Below, piece after piece: positions 45,154-56,613 of a DNA stretch of 64,000 bases. The notes beneath the pieces are model-generated. The model was not told where the DNA came from. It did no database searches and saw only the letters and a list, made by a program, of their open reading frames with translations. How positions within the stretch are numbered: the first letter of the stretch is position 1; every line of letters begins with the position of its first letter. Source of the DNA: Pseudomonadota bacterium (lineage in GTDB: Bacteria > Pseudomonadota > Gammaproteobacteria > Acidiferrobacterales > UBA6901); the NCBI GenBank assembly GCA_021785515.1, contig JAJYEX010000001.1:783640-847639 (forward strand), written 5' to 3'. A program made the position numbers and the translations under genes.

Positions 45154-46737
45154 TTAGGACTGCTCGCGCGTTGTGCGGAACTCAATTTGGGGCCAGCGCT
45201 CCATCGTGAGCTGTAGATTGACGCGCGACGGAGCGAGGTAGGCAAGCTCGCCTGCGCTGTCCCGGGCCAGGTTGTCCTGGAGTTTGCGCTCAAAATCGGC
45301 CAGAACTTTCGGGTCCTGGCATGTTATCCAGCGGGCGTTGTATACACCAACCGGCTCGAAAAGCGCATCGACTCCGTATTCGTTCTGAAGGCGATGGGCA
45401 ACCACGTCGAACTGCAGAGTTCCCACGGCACCCAGGATCAGGTCGTTTGAACTTAGCGGCCGGAACAGTTGCGTGGCCCCCTCCTCGGTCAGCTGATCAA
45501 GCCCCTTCTGAAGGGCTTTGGCTTTTAGTGGATTGCGGATCTGCGCGCGCCGGAAAATTTCCGGAGCGAAATTTGGAACGCCCGTGAACTTGAGCACTTC
45601 TTTCTGGGTAAAGGTATCCCCGATCCGCATGGTACCGTGGTTGTGAAGCCCGATGATATCGCCGGCATAGGCCTCAGCCACGGCGGCCCGTTCCTGGGCC
45701 ATGAAGGTAATGGCGTTGGAGACGGTCACCTCGCGTCCGAGACGGACATGATAGAGCTTCATGCCCGGCACATATTTCCCCGAACACACCCGCAGAAAGG
45801 CGATGCGATCACGGTGATTTGGATCCATGTTTGCCTGAATCTTGAACACGAATCCCGTGAAGGCATCCTCGTCAGCATTTACTAGTCGGCCTCCGTCCCG
45901 GGGCTGCGGTCCCGGCGCAATATCCACGAACGTATCGAGCAGTTCCTGCACTCCGAAGTTGTTGATTGCCGACCCAAAGAAAACGGGCGTGAGGTGCCCG
46001 GCCAGATAGGCAGCGCGATCGAAAGTGTGGCTGGCGCCCTGTACCAGGGTCACTTCGGTGCGCAGCTCACCGGCTTGGTCGCCCAGCAGGGTATCCAGGC
46101 GTGGGTTGTCGAGTCCGTCTATGGTTTCGCCGGCATTGATACGGCCACCATGGTTTGGCGAATAAAGGTGCGTGGATTTTTCGTGCAGATGATAGATCCC
46201 GCGGAAGCGCTTGCCCATTCCGATCGGCCAGGTGACAGGGGCGCATCGTATTTGTAGGACCCGCTCTACCTCGTCCAGCACTTCCATGGGATCACGCCCT
46301 TCGCGATCCAGCTTGTTGATGAACGTGGTGATGGGCGTATTTCGTAGGCGACATACTTCCATAAGCTTGATGGTCCGCTCTTCGACGCCCTTGGCGGCGT
46401 CGATGACCACGAGGGCAGAATCGACTGCGGTAAGCGTGCGGTACGTGTCTTCGGAAAAGTCCTCATGACCAGGCGTATCGAGCAGATTGACGATGCGCTC
46501 ATGGTAGGGAAACTGCATCACCGAGGAAGTGACCGAGATCCCGCGTTGCTTTTCCAGTTCCATCCAGTCGGAGGTGGCATGGCGGGCGGCCTTGCGGCCC
46601 TTCACGGTACCGGCTAGCTGTATGGCCCCTCCGAATAGCAGGAGCTTTTCGGTCAGGGTGGTTTTGCCAGCATCCGGATGGGAAATGATGGCGAAGGTTC
46701 GCCGGCGGGACGCTTCGCGGCGGATTTCTGCTGACAT
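45154..46737 (-). CDS. prfC: Peptide chain release factor 3
   Basis: GTPase that recycles RF1/RF2 from the ribosome after termination. The start at 46737 ([37 protein letters not shown]) matches E. coli RF3 (529 residues; here 527); the track ORF adds 39 residues. Motifs: P-loop [34 protein letters not shown], and the C-terminal domain [12 protein letters not shown]. The stop lies 23 bases from that of typA on the other strand, so two translational GTPases converge here. Confidence 0.96.
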   Translation of the reverse strand: MSAEIRREASRRRTFAIISHPDAGKTTLTEKLLLFGGAIQLAGTVKGRKAARHATSDWMELEKQRGISVTSSVMQFPYHERIVNLLDTPGHEDFSEDTYRTLTAVDSALVVIDAAKGVEERTIKLMEVCRLRNTPITTFINKLDREGRDPMEVLDEVERVLQIRCAPVTWPIGMGKRFRGIYHLHEKSTHLYSPNHGGRINAGETIDGLDNPRLDTLLGDQAGELRTEVTLVQGASHTFDRAAYLAGHLTPVFFGSAINNFGVQELLDTFVDIAPGPQPRDGGRLVNADEDAFTGFVFKIQANMDPNHRDRIAFLRVCSGKYVPGMKLYHVRLGREVTVSNAITFMAQERAAVAEAYAGDIIGLHNHGTMRIGDTFTQKEVLKFTGVPNFAPEIFRRAQIRNPLKAKALQKGLDQLTEEGATQLFRPLSSNDLILGAVGTLQFDVVAHRLQNEYGVDALFEPVGVYNARWITCQDPKVLADFERKLQDNLARDSAGELAYLAPSRVNLQLTMERWPQIEFRTTREQS

Positions 46738-46939
46738 GGCTAAGCTGGCGTTCAAAAAAGGTGCGAAGCATAACTCGAATCGGGGCCGGCGACCAGCTGA
46801 ATGGGGCGGCCGTGGATTTCGGTGTGGGCACCGGTATACTGGCGCGCAGTCCACTGCCGCCTGCCTCAGAGGCGGTCAGTTGGGGGCGATGCGCCGGGTT
46901 AGCCCCGGTTCGAACAACGGGGACGCTGAAAACTCGGTT

Positions 46940-47896
46940 ATGCATGGTTTATACCCTGAAATCAGGCCGTACGCCGAACACAATTTGGCAGTATCAGACG
47001 GCCATGTGCTTTACGTCGAGGAATCCGGCAATCCCGACGGATTGCCGGTTGTGTTTGTGCATGGCGGGCCCGGGGCAGGCTGCGAGAGCTACCATCGGCA
47101 ATTTTTTGACCCGTTGATTTACCGGATTATTCTGTTTGACCAGCGCGGCGCCGGACGCTCGCGCCCTCATGCATCGCTCGACGGCAACACGACCGGGAAG
47201 CTGGTGGAGGACATGGAGGCGTTAAGACAGCATCTTGGTGTACATCGCTGGGTCTTGTTTGGCGGGTCCTGGGGTTCCACCCTGAGCCTTGTGTACGCCG
47301 AGGCTTATCCCGAGACGGTACTGGGGCTGATATTGCGCGGCATATTTTTGTGCCGGCAATGGGAGATCGACTGGTTTTATCGGCAGGGTGCGAACCGGAT
47401 ATTTCCGGACTATTGGGAGGAGTTTATTGCACCGGTTGCGCAGGCGGATCGGCATGATCCGGTTGGTGCGCACCACCGCCTTCTTACAGGCAGCGATGAG
47501 GTCGCACGGATGGTTTCGGCCAAGGCCTGGTCAGTTTGGGAAGGACGAACGGCCACGCTGGCGCCGCGACAGGCCGTGGTCGATTTTTTTGGGGATCCGC
47601 GTCTTGCGCTCGCGCTGGCGCGCATTGAGGCTCACTATTTTGTTCACAACAGCTTTCTTGAGCCGGATCAGATTTTGCGTGACGTCGGGCGTTTGCAGGG
47701 GATTCCGGGCATTCTTGTTCAGGGCCGCTATGACATGGCCTGTCCGCTGCAGAGCGCCTGGGAACTGCATAGGGCTTGGGTCGGCTCCGAACTTGAGATC
47801 ATACCTGCGGCCGGTCATTCGGGGCGTGAACCGGGAATTACGGACGCTTTGGTTCGGGCCACCCGGAAATTTCAGCGCCTGGCGCTGGCGGGTTAG
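46940..47896 (+). CDS. pip: Proline iminopeptidase
   Basis: Alpha/beta-hydrolase of peptidase family S33 that removes N-terminal proline. The 318-residue enzyme has the oxyanion-hole motif VFVHGGPGAG, the DQRGAGRSRPHASL segment, the nucleophile elbow LFGGSWGSTLSLVYA with the catalytic Ser, and the C-terminal GRYDMACPL (Asp) and AAGHSG (His) parts of the triad. The start at 46940 (MHGLYPEIRPYAEHNLAVSDGHVLYVEESG) is set by the family N-terminus; the track ORF from 46529 runs back across prfC. Cytoplasmic. Six bases separate its stop from apaH. Confidence 0.93.
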   Translation: MHGLYPEIRPYAEHNLAVSDGHVLYVEESGNPDGLPVVFVHGGPGAGCESYHRQFFDPLIYRIILFDQRGAGRSRPHASLDGNTTGKLVEDMEALRQHLGVHRWVLFGGSWGSTLSLVYAEAYPETVLGLILRGIFLCRQWEIDWFYRQGANRIFPDYWEEFIAPVAQADRHDPVGAHHRLLTGSDEVARMVSAKAWSVWEGRTATLAPRQAVVDFFGDPRLALALARIEAHYFVHNSFLEPDQILRDVGRLQGIPGILVQGRYDMACPLQSAWELHRAWVGSELEIIPAAGHSGREPGITDALVRATRKFQRLALAG

Positions 47897-47902
47897 GTCG
47901 CC

Positions 47903-48730
47903 ATGGGGGTTTATGCGATCGGGGACATCCAGGGCTGTGCGGGGGCCCTGTACGCGTTGCTGGACCGCTTAGACTTTCGGAGCGAGCGCGACGAGCTGTG
48001 GTTTACGGGAGATCTTGTCAATCGCGGACCGGCGTCTGCGGAGGTGTTGCGGTTTGTCCGGGGCTTGGGAGACGGCGCGCGGGTCGTTTTGGGGAACCAC
48101 GACTTGCATCTGCTGGCGGTGGCCGCCGGCCGTGGCCGCAGCCACCGGCAGGATACGCTTGAGGATGTGCTGCAGGCACGCGATCGCGATGAGCTGTTGG
48201 ACTGGCTGCGGACGAGACCGCTGCTACATCATGACGCCGATCTTGGTTTTACGCTTGTGCATGCAGGGTTGCTGCCTTCGTGGGATCTTGCGCGGGCGGT
48301 GAATTTGGCCACGGAGGCCGAAGCAGTGATTAGGTCGCCCGCCAATACCGCATTTTTCGATCACATGTATGGCAACTCGCCCGATCACTGGAGCGAAGAT
48401 CTCAGGGGGTGGGAGCGACTGCGTGTGGTGGTGAACGCCTTTACGCGTTTGCGCTATTGCGATGTCGCGGGCAGGATGGACCTGCGACAGAAGGGTGCTC
48501 CAGGAACACAACCTGCCGGGCTGCTGCCTTGGTTTGAGGTACCGGGACGCGCGAGCCACGACCTTCAGATCGTGTTTGGCCACTGGTCCACACTGGGCTT
48601 GTGGCACGGGGGCGGAGTAGTCGGGCTGGATACGGGTTGCCTTTGGGGTGGTGAGCTTTCGGCGGCGCGACTGGATGGGAAGCTGTCATTTTTCAGCGTC
48701 CCGTGTGGGGCGCAGCAGCCCCCCGCTTAG
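47903..48730 (+). CDS. apaH: Bis(5'-nucleosyl)-tetraphosphatase (symmetrical) ApaH
   Basis: Hydrolyses Ap4A to two ADP. The 275-residue metallophosphatase has the calcineurin-like motifs VYAIGDIQGCAGALYALLDRL, ELWFTGDLVNRGPASAEVLRFV, ARVVLGNHDLHLLAV and LVHAGLLPSW, plus FGHWSTLGLW and GLDTGCLWGGELSAARL near the C-terminus. Length agrees with E. coli ApaH (280). It follows pip by 6 bases and is followed by apaG, the usual partner, though the common order is apaG-apaH. Confidence 0.95.
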   Translation: MGVYAIGDIQGCAGALYALLDRLDFRSERDELWFTGDLVNRGPASAEVLRFVRGLGDGARVVLGNHDLHLLAVAAGRGRSHRQDTLEDVLQARDRDELLDWLRTRPLLHHDADLGFTLVHAGLLPSWDLARAVNLATEAEAVIRSPANTAFFDHMYGNSPDHWSEDLRGWERLRVVVNAFTRLRYCDVAGRMDLRQKGAPGTQPAGLLPWFEVPGRASHDLQIVFGHWSTLGLWHGGGVVGLDTGCLWGGELSAARLDGKLSFFSVPCGAQQPPA

Positions 48731-48815
48731 TATTGCCACACGGGGTTTAGGGTCACACCAAAGAGATGAGAAATTGGTATTATGGGCGCAACTGATATGG
48801 AGCTGGGAGCCGGAC

Positions 48816-49190
48816 GTGGCTAAACATCACATCGACGTCTCGGTTAAGTCCGCTTATGTCGAAGGGCAATCTGCCCCTGAATCCAACCGCTACGTGTTCG
48901 CGTATACGGTGCGGATCACGAATCACGGCAGCGTCGCGGCGAAGCTTCGGACGCGTCACTGGATCATCACGGACGCAAACAACAAGGTCCAGGAAGTTCA
49001 CGGTCCTGGTGTGGTTGGCGAGCAGCCCTACCTGCCGCCGGGAAAGAGTTTTGAGTACACCAGCGGCGCCATACTGGAGACGCCTTTCGGAAGTATGCGA
49101 GGCAGCTATCAGATGGTCGCCGACGATGGCGTGGAGTTCAACGCCGATATTCCCGCTTTCGTGCTCACTATCCCACGCACTTTGCACTAG
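48816..49190 (+). CDS. apaG: ApaG protein
   Basis: A 124-residue protein of the ApaG family, with an immunoglobulin/fibronectin-like fold and no settled activity. The sequence KHHIDVSVKSAYVEGQSAPESNRYVFAYTVRITNHG and YTSGAILETPFGSMRGSYQM closely match E. coli ApaG (125 residues). The GTG at 48816 behind GGGAG gives the right length; the track start at 48648 lies inside apaH in another frame. Linked to Ap4A metabolism by its association with apaH. Confidence 0.93.
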   Translation: MAKHHIDVSVKSAYVEGQSAPESNRYVFAYTVRITNHGSVAAKLRTRHWIITDANNKVQEVHGPGVVGEQPYLPPGKSFEYTSGAILETPFGSMRGSYQMVADDGVEFNADIPAFVLTIPRTLH

Positions 49191-49372
49191 GGCCGGTTGT
49201 AGCCCCCGTGGGTGAGGGATTAGCAGCTGACGGAGTCATGCCGAGGACCGTCCCTGTTGCGGGGTCATATCCGGGCGACGTCGGTACTCCTCGCAACCTG
49301 ATACGCTCGCCACGGAAGACTGCGGCGGCTTGGTATTCGGGAAGCGCACCTACCGAGGGCTATGCGCCAGAA

Positions 49373-51811
<2,439 letters not shown>

Positions 51812-51834
51812 TTAGTCTAACATTTTCATAGGCA

Positions 51835-52935
51835 TTAGTTCTGATTTCTTTGCATCAATTTGGGTGTGCGTCCCGACAGCAGCTGTCCATGTTCCACGTG
51901 AAACACTTTGGCATCAGCATTGGGATTGACCCCCAACTGGTCTGTCAAAGCGGTCATGAAAACCTGCGCTCCGACGCCTTCAAGCCCTGCCAGGATCCGT
52001 TGTTGATGGGCACTATCCAGCTCAGCCGCCAGATCATCGGCCAAAAGAACACAGGGCCGATCGGCGTGTTGAATGAATAGCCGAAGCTGAGCAAGTCGCA
52101 GGGCGATAACCAGAACCTTCTGCTGACCGTGTGATGGTAGCGATGGGCTACCATCCAAATGCAGGGTCAGGCGCAGGTCTGCATGGTGGGGGCCGTGACC
52201 GGTATAGCCACGACGCAGATCCATTGGCTGACTGGCACGAAAAACGTCTTGTAACCGCTCACCCCGGTCCCAGCCGCTTTCAAACGCTAAATTTGGATCG
52301 GTATCAGGGAGCAGTTGTGTAGCGATTTCACGAAATTCTGGTTCGAGCCGACGGAAAAATTCTCGGCGCGACCGATCCAACCCCTCACCACAGCTGGAAA
52401 GTTGCTCATCCCAAACTTGATGAAGTAACGAATGTTGGCGTAGTGCCGCATTTCGTTGCATCAGCATCCTCCGGTAGCGGAGCCACTCGGGGTAAAAGTT
52501 TGGTTCCACGTGAAACAACCACCAGTCCAAAAGCCCTCTTCGGTACCGACTACTCCGCAGGAACTCGTAATGGAGTTCGGGGGTGATCGCTAACAATGGA
52601 ATATACTGTGCGAGCGCGGCGGGGCTTCGTACTCCCCGCCCATCTACCCGCATAGTCCGATCTTGTCCGTTTAAACCAAATCCCAAACGGTGCTCAACAT
52701 CATCCCTGTCAACCACCGCTGCGTGGACCACAAACTCCTGACTTCCACGCCGCCTTAATTCTGCCAACCGCTGCGTTCGAAACGATCTTCCTGTACCCAG
52801 TACATGAATCGCTTCGATAATGCTCGTTTTGCCGGCCGCATTGGGCCCAACAAAAATATTCAGCCTTTCGTGGGGCTCCAGGACGACATTTTCAAAAAGA
52901 CGGAAGTCCCGAATCTCTAGGTGTTCTAGCGGCAT
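51835..52935 (-). CDS. recF: DNA replication and repair protein RecF
   Basis: SMC-like ATPase that helps RecOR load RecA at gaps. The 366-residue protein has LEIRDFRLFENVVLEP, the Walker A NIFVGPNAAGKTSIIEAIHVLGTGRSFR, the signature region GYTGHGPHHADLRLTLHLDG with SHGQQKVLVIALRLAQL, and the Walker B CVLLADDLAAELDSAHQQRIL. Length is close to E. coli (357). Two parS sites lie within its coding sequence, both encoding FHVE. The gaps to dnaN and gyrB are about 30-50 bases, consistent with one transcript. Confidence 0.95.
   Translation of the reverse strand: MPLEHLEIRDFRLFENVVLEPHERLNIFVGPNAAGKTSIIEAIHVLGTGRSFRTQRLAELRRRGSQEFVVHAAVVDRDDVEHRLGFGLNGQDRTMRVDGRGVRSPAALAQYIPLLAITPELHYEFLRSSRYRRGLLDWWLFHVEPNFYPEWLRYRRMLMQRNAALRQHSLLHQVWDEQLSSCGEGLDRSRREFFRRLEPEFREIATQLLPDTDPNLAFESGWDRGERLQDVFRASQPMDLRRGYTGHGPHHADLRLTLHLDGSPSLPSHGQQKVLVIALRLAQLRLFIQHADRPCVLLADDLAAELDSAHQQRILAGLEGVGAQVFMTALTDQLGVNPNADAKVFHVEHGQLLSGRTPKLMQRNQN
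51890..51905. other. parS site 1 (ParB-binding centromere)
   Basis: TGTTCCACGTGAAACA is a perfect match to the parS consensus TGTTNCACGTGAAACA. It is within recF, about 3.8 kb from the dnaA start, and parA-parB are in the same window. Confidence 0.9.
52502..52517. other. parS site 2 (ParB-binding centromere)
   Basis: GGTTCCACGTGAAACA matches parS at 15 of 16 positions (first base G instead of T), with the inner 14-mer GTTCCACGTGAAAC intact. It lies about 610 bp from site 1, also within recF. Confidence 0.85.
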
Positions 52936-52966
52936 ACCCCCGCCTACACCACTCTCTGATGCGAGC

Positions 52967-54067
52967 TCACAGACGCATCGGCATTACCACATACCGGTTA
53001 CTGGCGTCACCCGGCGCATGCAGCACACAACTGCTGTTCGAATCAGTCAGCCCCAGCTCGACCTCATCACCGTCGATAGCCCCCACGGCTTCCATGATGT
53101 AGTTAACATTAAATCCGATCTCCAGCTCGTCTCCGCTGTACTCAACCGCCACCTCTTCTTGCGCTTCCTCCTGTTCCGGATTGTGCGCGGTCAATTTCAT
53201 TACCCCTCTGGCCAGCGCCATCCGCACCCCCCGGTACTTCTCATTCGATAGGATCGCCACCCGATTTAACGATTCCCGAAACAGATCCCGGCCAACGCGT
53301 ACCCGAATCTGTTGTCCTTGCGGGATCACTTTGTGGTAGTCCGGAAAGCGTCCATCAATGAGCTTCGAAGTGAACGTCAAGTCCTTCCTTACGAATCGGA
53401 TGTGGTTTGCGCCCCCCTTCATCTCGATCTCGTCGTCCACATCATCCAAAAAACGCGTCACCTCCAGCACGCCCTTCCTGGGTATGATCCCTTGGCGCGT
53501 CCCACCCACCCCGCTCACTAGCGTGGTTTCGCCCAGCGCCATCCGGTGCCCATCGGTCGCGACTGCGGTAAGTTTTCCTTCGCTAACCTCTAACAATAAC
53601 CCATTCAGATAATATCTAACATCTTGTTGCGCCATGCAAAACTGCGTCTTCTGAAATAACCGCCCCAAGGTCCGCTGCGGTACGTTTAGCATCCAGTCCC
53701 ATTGCGCTGTCTCGATGCTCGGAAAGTCGCCAGCAGACATCGTCAACAGTGAAAACCGGCTGCGTCCAGAGCGTACCAACAACTTTGCCTTATCAAGACG
53801 CAAATCCAACACGGCCTCCGATGGCAAAGCTCGACAGATATCGAGTAACTTCCGTGCCGGTGCAGTGAACTCCCCTTCGCTTGCATTCGCAGTTTCTACA
53901 TTAACGATAACCTCTACCTCGAGGTCGGTACCGGTTAGTGTCAAAACGCCCTCCCGATACCGCAATAACACATTCGACAAAATGGGTAAGGTCTGCCGAC
54001 GCTCTGCCACCCCTGCCACCAAACTGAGCGGCTTTAACAGCTGATCGCGTTGTATCGTCATCTGCAT
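52967..54067 (-). CDS. dnaN: DNA polymerase III beta subunit (sliding clamp)
   Basis: Ring-shaped processivity clamp. The 366-residue protein starts MQMTIQRDQLLKPLSLVAGVAERRQTLPILSNVLL and ends NYIMEAVGAIDGDEVELGLTDSNSSCVLHAPGDASNRYVVMPMRL, both diagnostic. The three tandem clamp domains are full length (E. coli 366). GAG lies about 8 bases before the ATG at 54067; an ATG two codons later is an alternative. It follows dnaA across a 271-bp gap that carries DnaA boxes, unusually wide for this gene pair. Confidence 0.97.
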   Translation of the reverse strand: MQMTIQRDQLLKPLSLVAGVAERRQTLPILSNVLLRYREGVLTLTGTDLEVEVIVNVETANASEGEFTAPARKLLDICRALPSEAVLDLRLDKAKLLVRSGRSRFSLLTMSAGDFPSIETAQWDWMLNVPQRTLGRLFQKTQFCMAQQDVRYYLNGLLLEVSEGKLTAVATDGHRMALGETTLVSGVGGTRQGIIPRKGVLEVTRFLDDVDDEIEMKGGANHIRFVRKDLTFTSKLIDGRFPDYHKVIPQGQQIRVRVGRDLFRESLNRVAILSNEKYRGVRMALARGVMKLTAHNPEQEEAQEEVAVEYSGDELEIGFNVNYIMEAVGAIDGDEVELGLTDSNSSCVLHAPGDASNRYVVMPMRL

Positions 54068-54084
54068 AACGTGTTCTCGGTGTA

Positions 54085-54338
54085 ATTCCCAATCTATGTC
54101 AGTTCATTGCAATAATGTTATTAGTAAACATAACCCAGTAATTGATACTACTAGTCGCCTGCCTTTCTGGGGTTAAGTCCAATAATTCCTCTGTATATCG
54201 GTACTTACCAGTACTCCTAGCCTGTGAATAACCCTGGCTGAGCACCATGGAAAACTCTTTAAGAACTGTGAATAAGCGGGTTCCATTTCTCCTGGCCTGA
54301 TTCCTTGGCTTGGATATCCACAGCCCCGCACAAGATAT
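54085..54338. other. Candidate replication origin (oriC) between dnaA and dnaN
   Basis: This gap contains two perfect DnaA boxes, TGTGAATAA, at 54223-54231 and 54267-54275 (the complement of TTATTCACA), a near match ATATCCACA at 54314-54322, and an AT-rich stretch (54106-54155, including AATAATGTTATTAGTAAACATAA) that could unwind. The short rpmH-dnaA gap on the other side of dnaA has no DnaA box. Inference: oriC lies here, or the boxes serve dnaN or dnaA regulation. Confidence 0.55.
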
Positions 54339-55691
54339 TCATGAGGACAGGATGCGCAGCAGATTCCCGTAATCCTCTTTCACGCGGATATCACTGCGCG
54401 TCAGTTCGCCAATTTTCCGACAGGCATGAATGACCGTGGTATGGTCCCGTCCCCCAAATGCATCGCCGATCTCCGGCAAACTATGATTCGTCAACTCCTT
54501 GGCGAGAGCCATGGCAACCTGGCGGGGACGGGCCACTTGGCGGGCACGGCTCTTGGAATGCAGGTCCCCAACACGAATTTTGTAGTACTCCGCTACCGTC
54601 TTCTGGATGTTGTTGATGGTGACCAGCCGCTCGTGAAATGCCAACAGATCCTTAAGGCTCTCAGTGGCCAATTCAATGCTGATCGGCTGTCCGGTAAAGT
54701 GAGCATTTGCTATCACTCTCCGTAGCGCCCCCTCGAGCTCGCGCACATTAGACCGAACTCTCTTTGCCACAAAAAACGCAACATCCTCCTGTAATTCGAC
54801 GCCCTCGTGTTGTGCCTTCTTCATCAGAATGGCCACCCGCGTTTCCAGTTCCGGCGGGTCAATTGATACAGTAAGACCGCTGCCGAACCGCGAAATAAGG
54901 CGTTCCTCAACACCTACCAGTTCCTTCGGGAAGCGGTCTGCCGTAATAATTACCTGGCGTTGACCCTCCATCAGGTTATTGAAAGTATGGAAGAATTCCT
55001 CCTGCGATCGTTCTTTACCCACAAAAAACTGAATGTCGTCAATCAACAACGCATCGAGCGTCCGGTAATGCTTTTTGAATTCATTTATCGCATTGTGCTG
55101 CAAGGCTTTAACCATATCGGCGACAAAACGTTCAGAATGCACATACGCCACTCGTCCTTCGGGTGCGCGCTCCAACATCAGGTGGCCCGCAGCCTGCATG
55201 AGGTGTGTCTTTCCTAACCCCACACCCCCATAGATAAACAAAGGATTATATGCGCCACCCGGATTCTCCCCGACCTGACGTGCCGCCGCCCGTGCAAGCT
55301 GGTTGGACTTCCCTTCAATATGGGTTTCAAAAGTAAACTCCGGATTCAATCTCCCTGGCATGGTCGCTGCGCGTTTTCCAGGCCGCTCTCCGCCAGCCCG
55401 CGATGTTTCGCTACCCCCCTCGGTAGCCTGTCCACCCACTTCGATGACCACATCCACCACCCGCTTGCCATATTGCGTGGCCAACTCCGCGATCCGCCCC
55501 AAAAACCGCTCCTTCACCCAATCCACCACGAAGCGATTAGGTGCCAACAAATGCAGAGAGGGTGTCTCCCGGATGGCGCGCAACGGCCTAATCCAGGTGT
55601 TAAACTGCTGGGGTGAAAGTTCCTCCTCCAGGCGTTCCAGACACTTTTTCCACAGTGGCGATTGTCCGACCTCAGGTTCCACTGCTTGCAT
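54339..55691 (-). CDS. dnaA: Chromosomal replication initiator DnaA
   Basis: AAA+ initiator protein that binds DnaA boxes and opens the origin. The 450-residue protein has domain I ([28 protein letters not shown]), a short linker, the AAA+ core with Walker [15 protein letters not shown] and Walker [26 protein letters not shown], the arginine-finger region, and domain IV with the DnaA-box recognition signature [16 protein letters not shown]. The ATG at 55691 is favoured over 55697: AGGAG lies 9 bases before it but only 3 before the other. Heads the dnaA-dnaN-recF-gyrB cluster. Confidence 0.97.
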   Translation of the reverse strand: MQAVEPEVGQSPLWKKCLERLEEELSPQQFNTWIRPLRAIRETPSLHLLAPNRFVVDWVKERFLGRIAELATQYGKRVVDVVIEVGGQATEGGSETSRAGGERPGKRAATMPGRLNPEFTFETHIEGKSNQLARAAARQVGENPGGAYNPLFIYGGVGLGKTHLMQAAGHLMLERAPEGRVAYVHSERFVADMVKALQHNAINEFKKHYRTLDALLIDDIQFFVGKERSQEEFFHTFNNLMEGQRQVIITADRFPKELVGVEERLISRFGSGLTVSIDPPELETRVAILMKKAQHEGVELQEDVAFFVAKRVRSNVRELEGALRRVIANAHFTGQPISIELATESLKDLLAFHERLVTINNIQKTVAEYYKIRVGDLHSKSRARQVARPRQVAMALAKELTNHSLPEIGDAFGGRDHTTVIHACRKIGELTRSDIRVKEDYGNLLRILSS

Positions 55692-55874
55692 AATCATTCT
55701 CTCCTAGGAACCGGGCAGTCTAGCCCCTTGCTGCCCCGTGATCCATAACCTGATCACCAACCGCCAGGCTTCAGAGACGGGGCGGTTGACAAGCTGCCGC
55801 CAAAGGCAGTAACTTTGCCGCCCCTTGCACCAACAAACGTGTGATCCGGTTACCAAACCGCTAGGCGAAAGGCT

Positions 55875-56009
55875 ATGAAGAGAACTTACCAACCGAGCGT
55901 GCTAAAACGCAAACGTACCCACGGATTCCGTGCCCGCATGAGTACGGCTGGCGGCCGCGCTGTCATCAGCGCCCGGCGCGCCCGTGGCCGCGCCCGGCTA
56001 AGCGCCTGA
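55875..56009 (+). CDS. rpmH: 50S ribosomal protein L34
   Basis: The 44-residue product [44 protein letters not shown] is a full-length L34, too short for the ORF track. It lies on the strand opposite dnaA, with a gap of about 180 bases that must hold both promoters. GAAAGG precedes the ATG by about 4 bases. First gene of the rpmH-rnpA-yidD-yidC-mnmE-mnmG run. Confidence 0.97.
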   Translation: MKRTYQPSVLKRKRTHGFRARMSTAGGRAVISARRARGRARLSA

Positions 56010-56056
56010 CTTCTGCGACGACGGCCGGACAGGGGCTGCCGAAAACCTTCCGAATT

Positions 56057-56371
56057 TTGGCAAGTGTTGATTATCGCCGAACGTTGCGCGCCGGAAAGCG
56101 GTACAGCGACCAGTACTTTACAATCTACACGGCTCCCAACACGCTTGGTCATCCCCGTCTGGGCATCACCGTCGCCCGCAAAGTCTCCGCAAAATCGGTC
56201 GTGCGCAACCTCATTAAACGCCAAATCCGCGAATCCTTCCGCCTCGTTCGTGGGCCGATTCCGGACCTCGACGTCGTTGTCGTTGCGCGTTCTGCCGCGG
56301 CAATAGAATCGCGGGTCGCGCTGCGGGCATCCCTGCAGCGCCATTGGAAAAAGATGCTTCCTTCATCATGA
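56057..56371 (+). CDS. rnpA: Ribonuclease P protein component
   Basis: Protein subunit of RNase P, which matures tRNA 5' ends. The conserved core is present: [43 protein letters not shown], with the RNR-like signature [12 protein letters not shown], and a C-terminal helix. The start is doubtful: the track begins at a TTG (56057), but the frame is open upstream and reads [23 protein letters not shown], and family members need the LPKTFR part. No ATG, GTG or TTG exists in frame between that part and the upstream rpmH region; CTG at 56036 or 56006 is possible. The stop overlaps yidD by 4 bases. Confidence 0.9.
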   Translation: MASVDYRRTLRAGKRYSDQYFTIYTAPNTLGHPRLGITVARKVSAKSVVRNLIKRQIRESFRLVRGPIPDLDVVVVARSAAAIESRVALRASLQRHWKKMLPSS

Positions 56372-56613
56372 AGAAGCCCCTTCTTTGGGCTATACGCGCC
56401 TACCGCTATGCGGTCAGCCCGTTGCTCGGCAACCACTGCCGCTTCTATCCCAGTTGTTCATGTTATGCCCTTGAGGCCATCGAAACCCATGGGGCCATTA
56501 GGGGTAGCTGGTTAGCGGTGCGCCGCTTGCTTCGCTGTCACCCGTGGCACCCGGGCGGTCTTGACCCGGTGCCCCACAGTCCGCTCGATTCCGCGAAAGG
56601 CCACCATGGATAA
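56368..56613 (+). CDS. yidD: Membrane protein insertion efficiency factor YidD
   Basis: An 81-residue protein of the YidD family. Features: [62 protein letters not shown], with the conserved cysteines and the HPWHPGG motif. It helps YidC-dependent insertion of inner-membrane proteins. The ATG at 56368 overlaps the rnpA stop (ATGA); the track ORF adds 8 residues. It overlaps yidC by 8 bases. Confidence 0.95.
   Translation: MKKPLLWAIRAYRYAVSPLLGNHCRFYPSCSCYALEAIETHGAIRGSWLAVRRLLRCHPWHPGGLDPVPHSPLDSAKGHHG

Noticed and set aside
46903-46922. Hairpin CCCCG-loop-CGGGG with TTCGAAC, resembling a tRNA T arm
   Set aside because: No acceptor, D or anticodon arms around it; just a short hairpin upstream of pip.
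55698-55874. oriC in the rpmH-dnaA gap
   Set aside because: No match or near match to the DnaA box on either strand, and the gap is too short once two promoters are allowed for.
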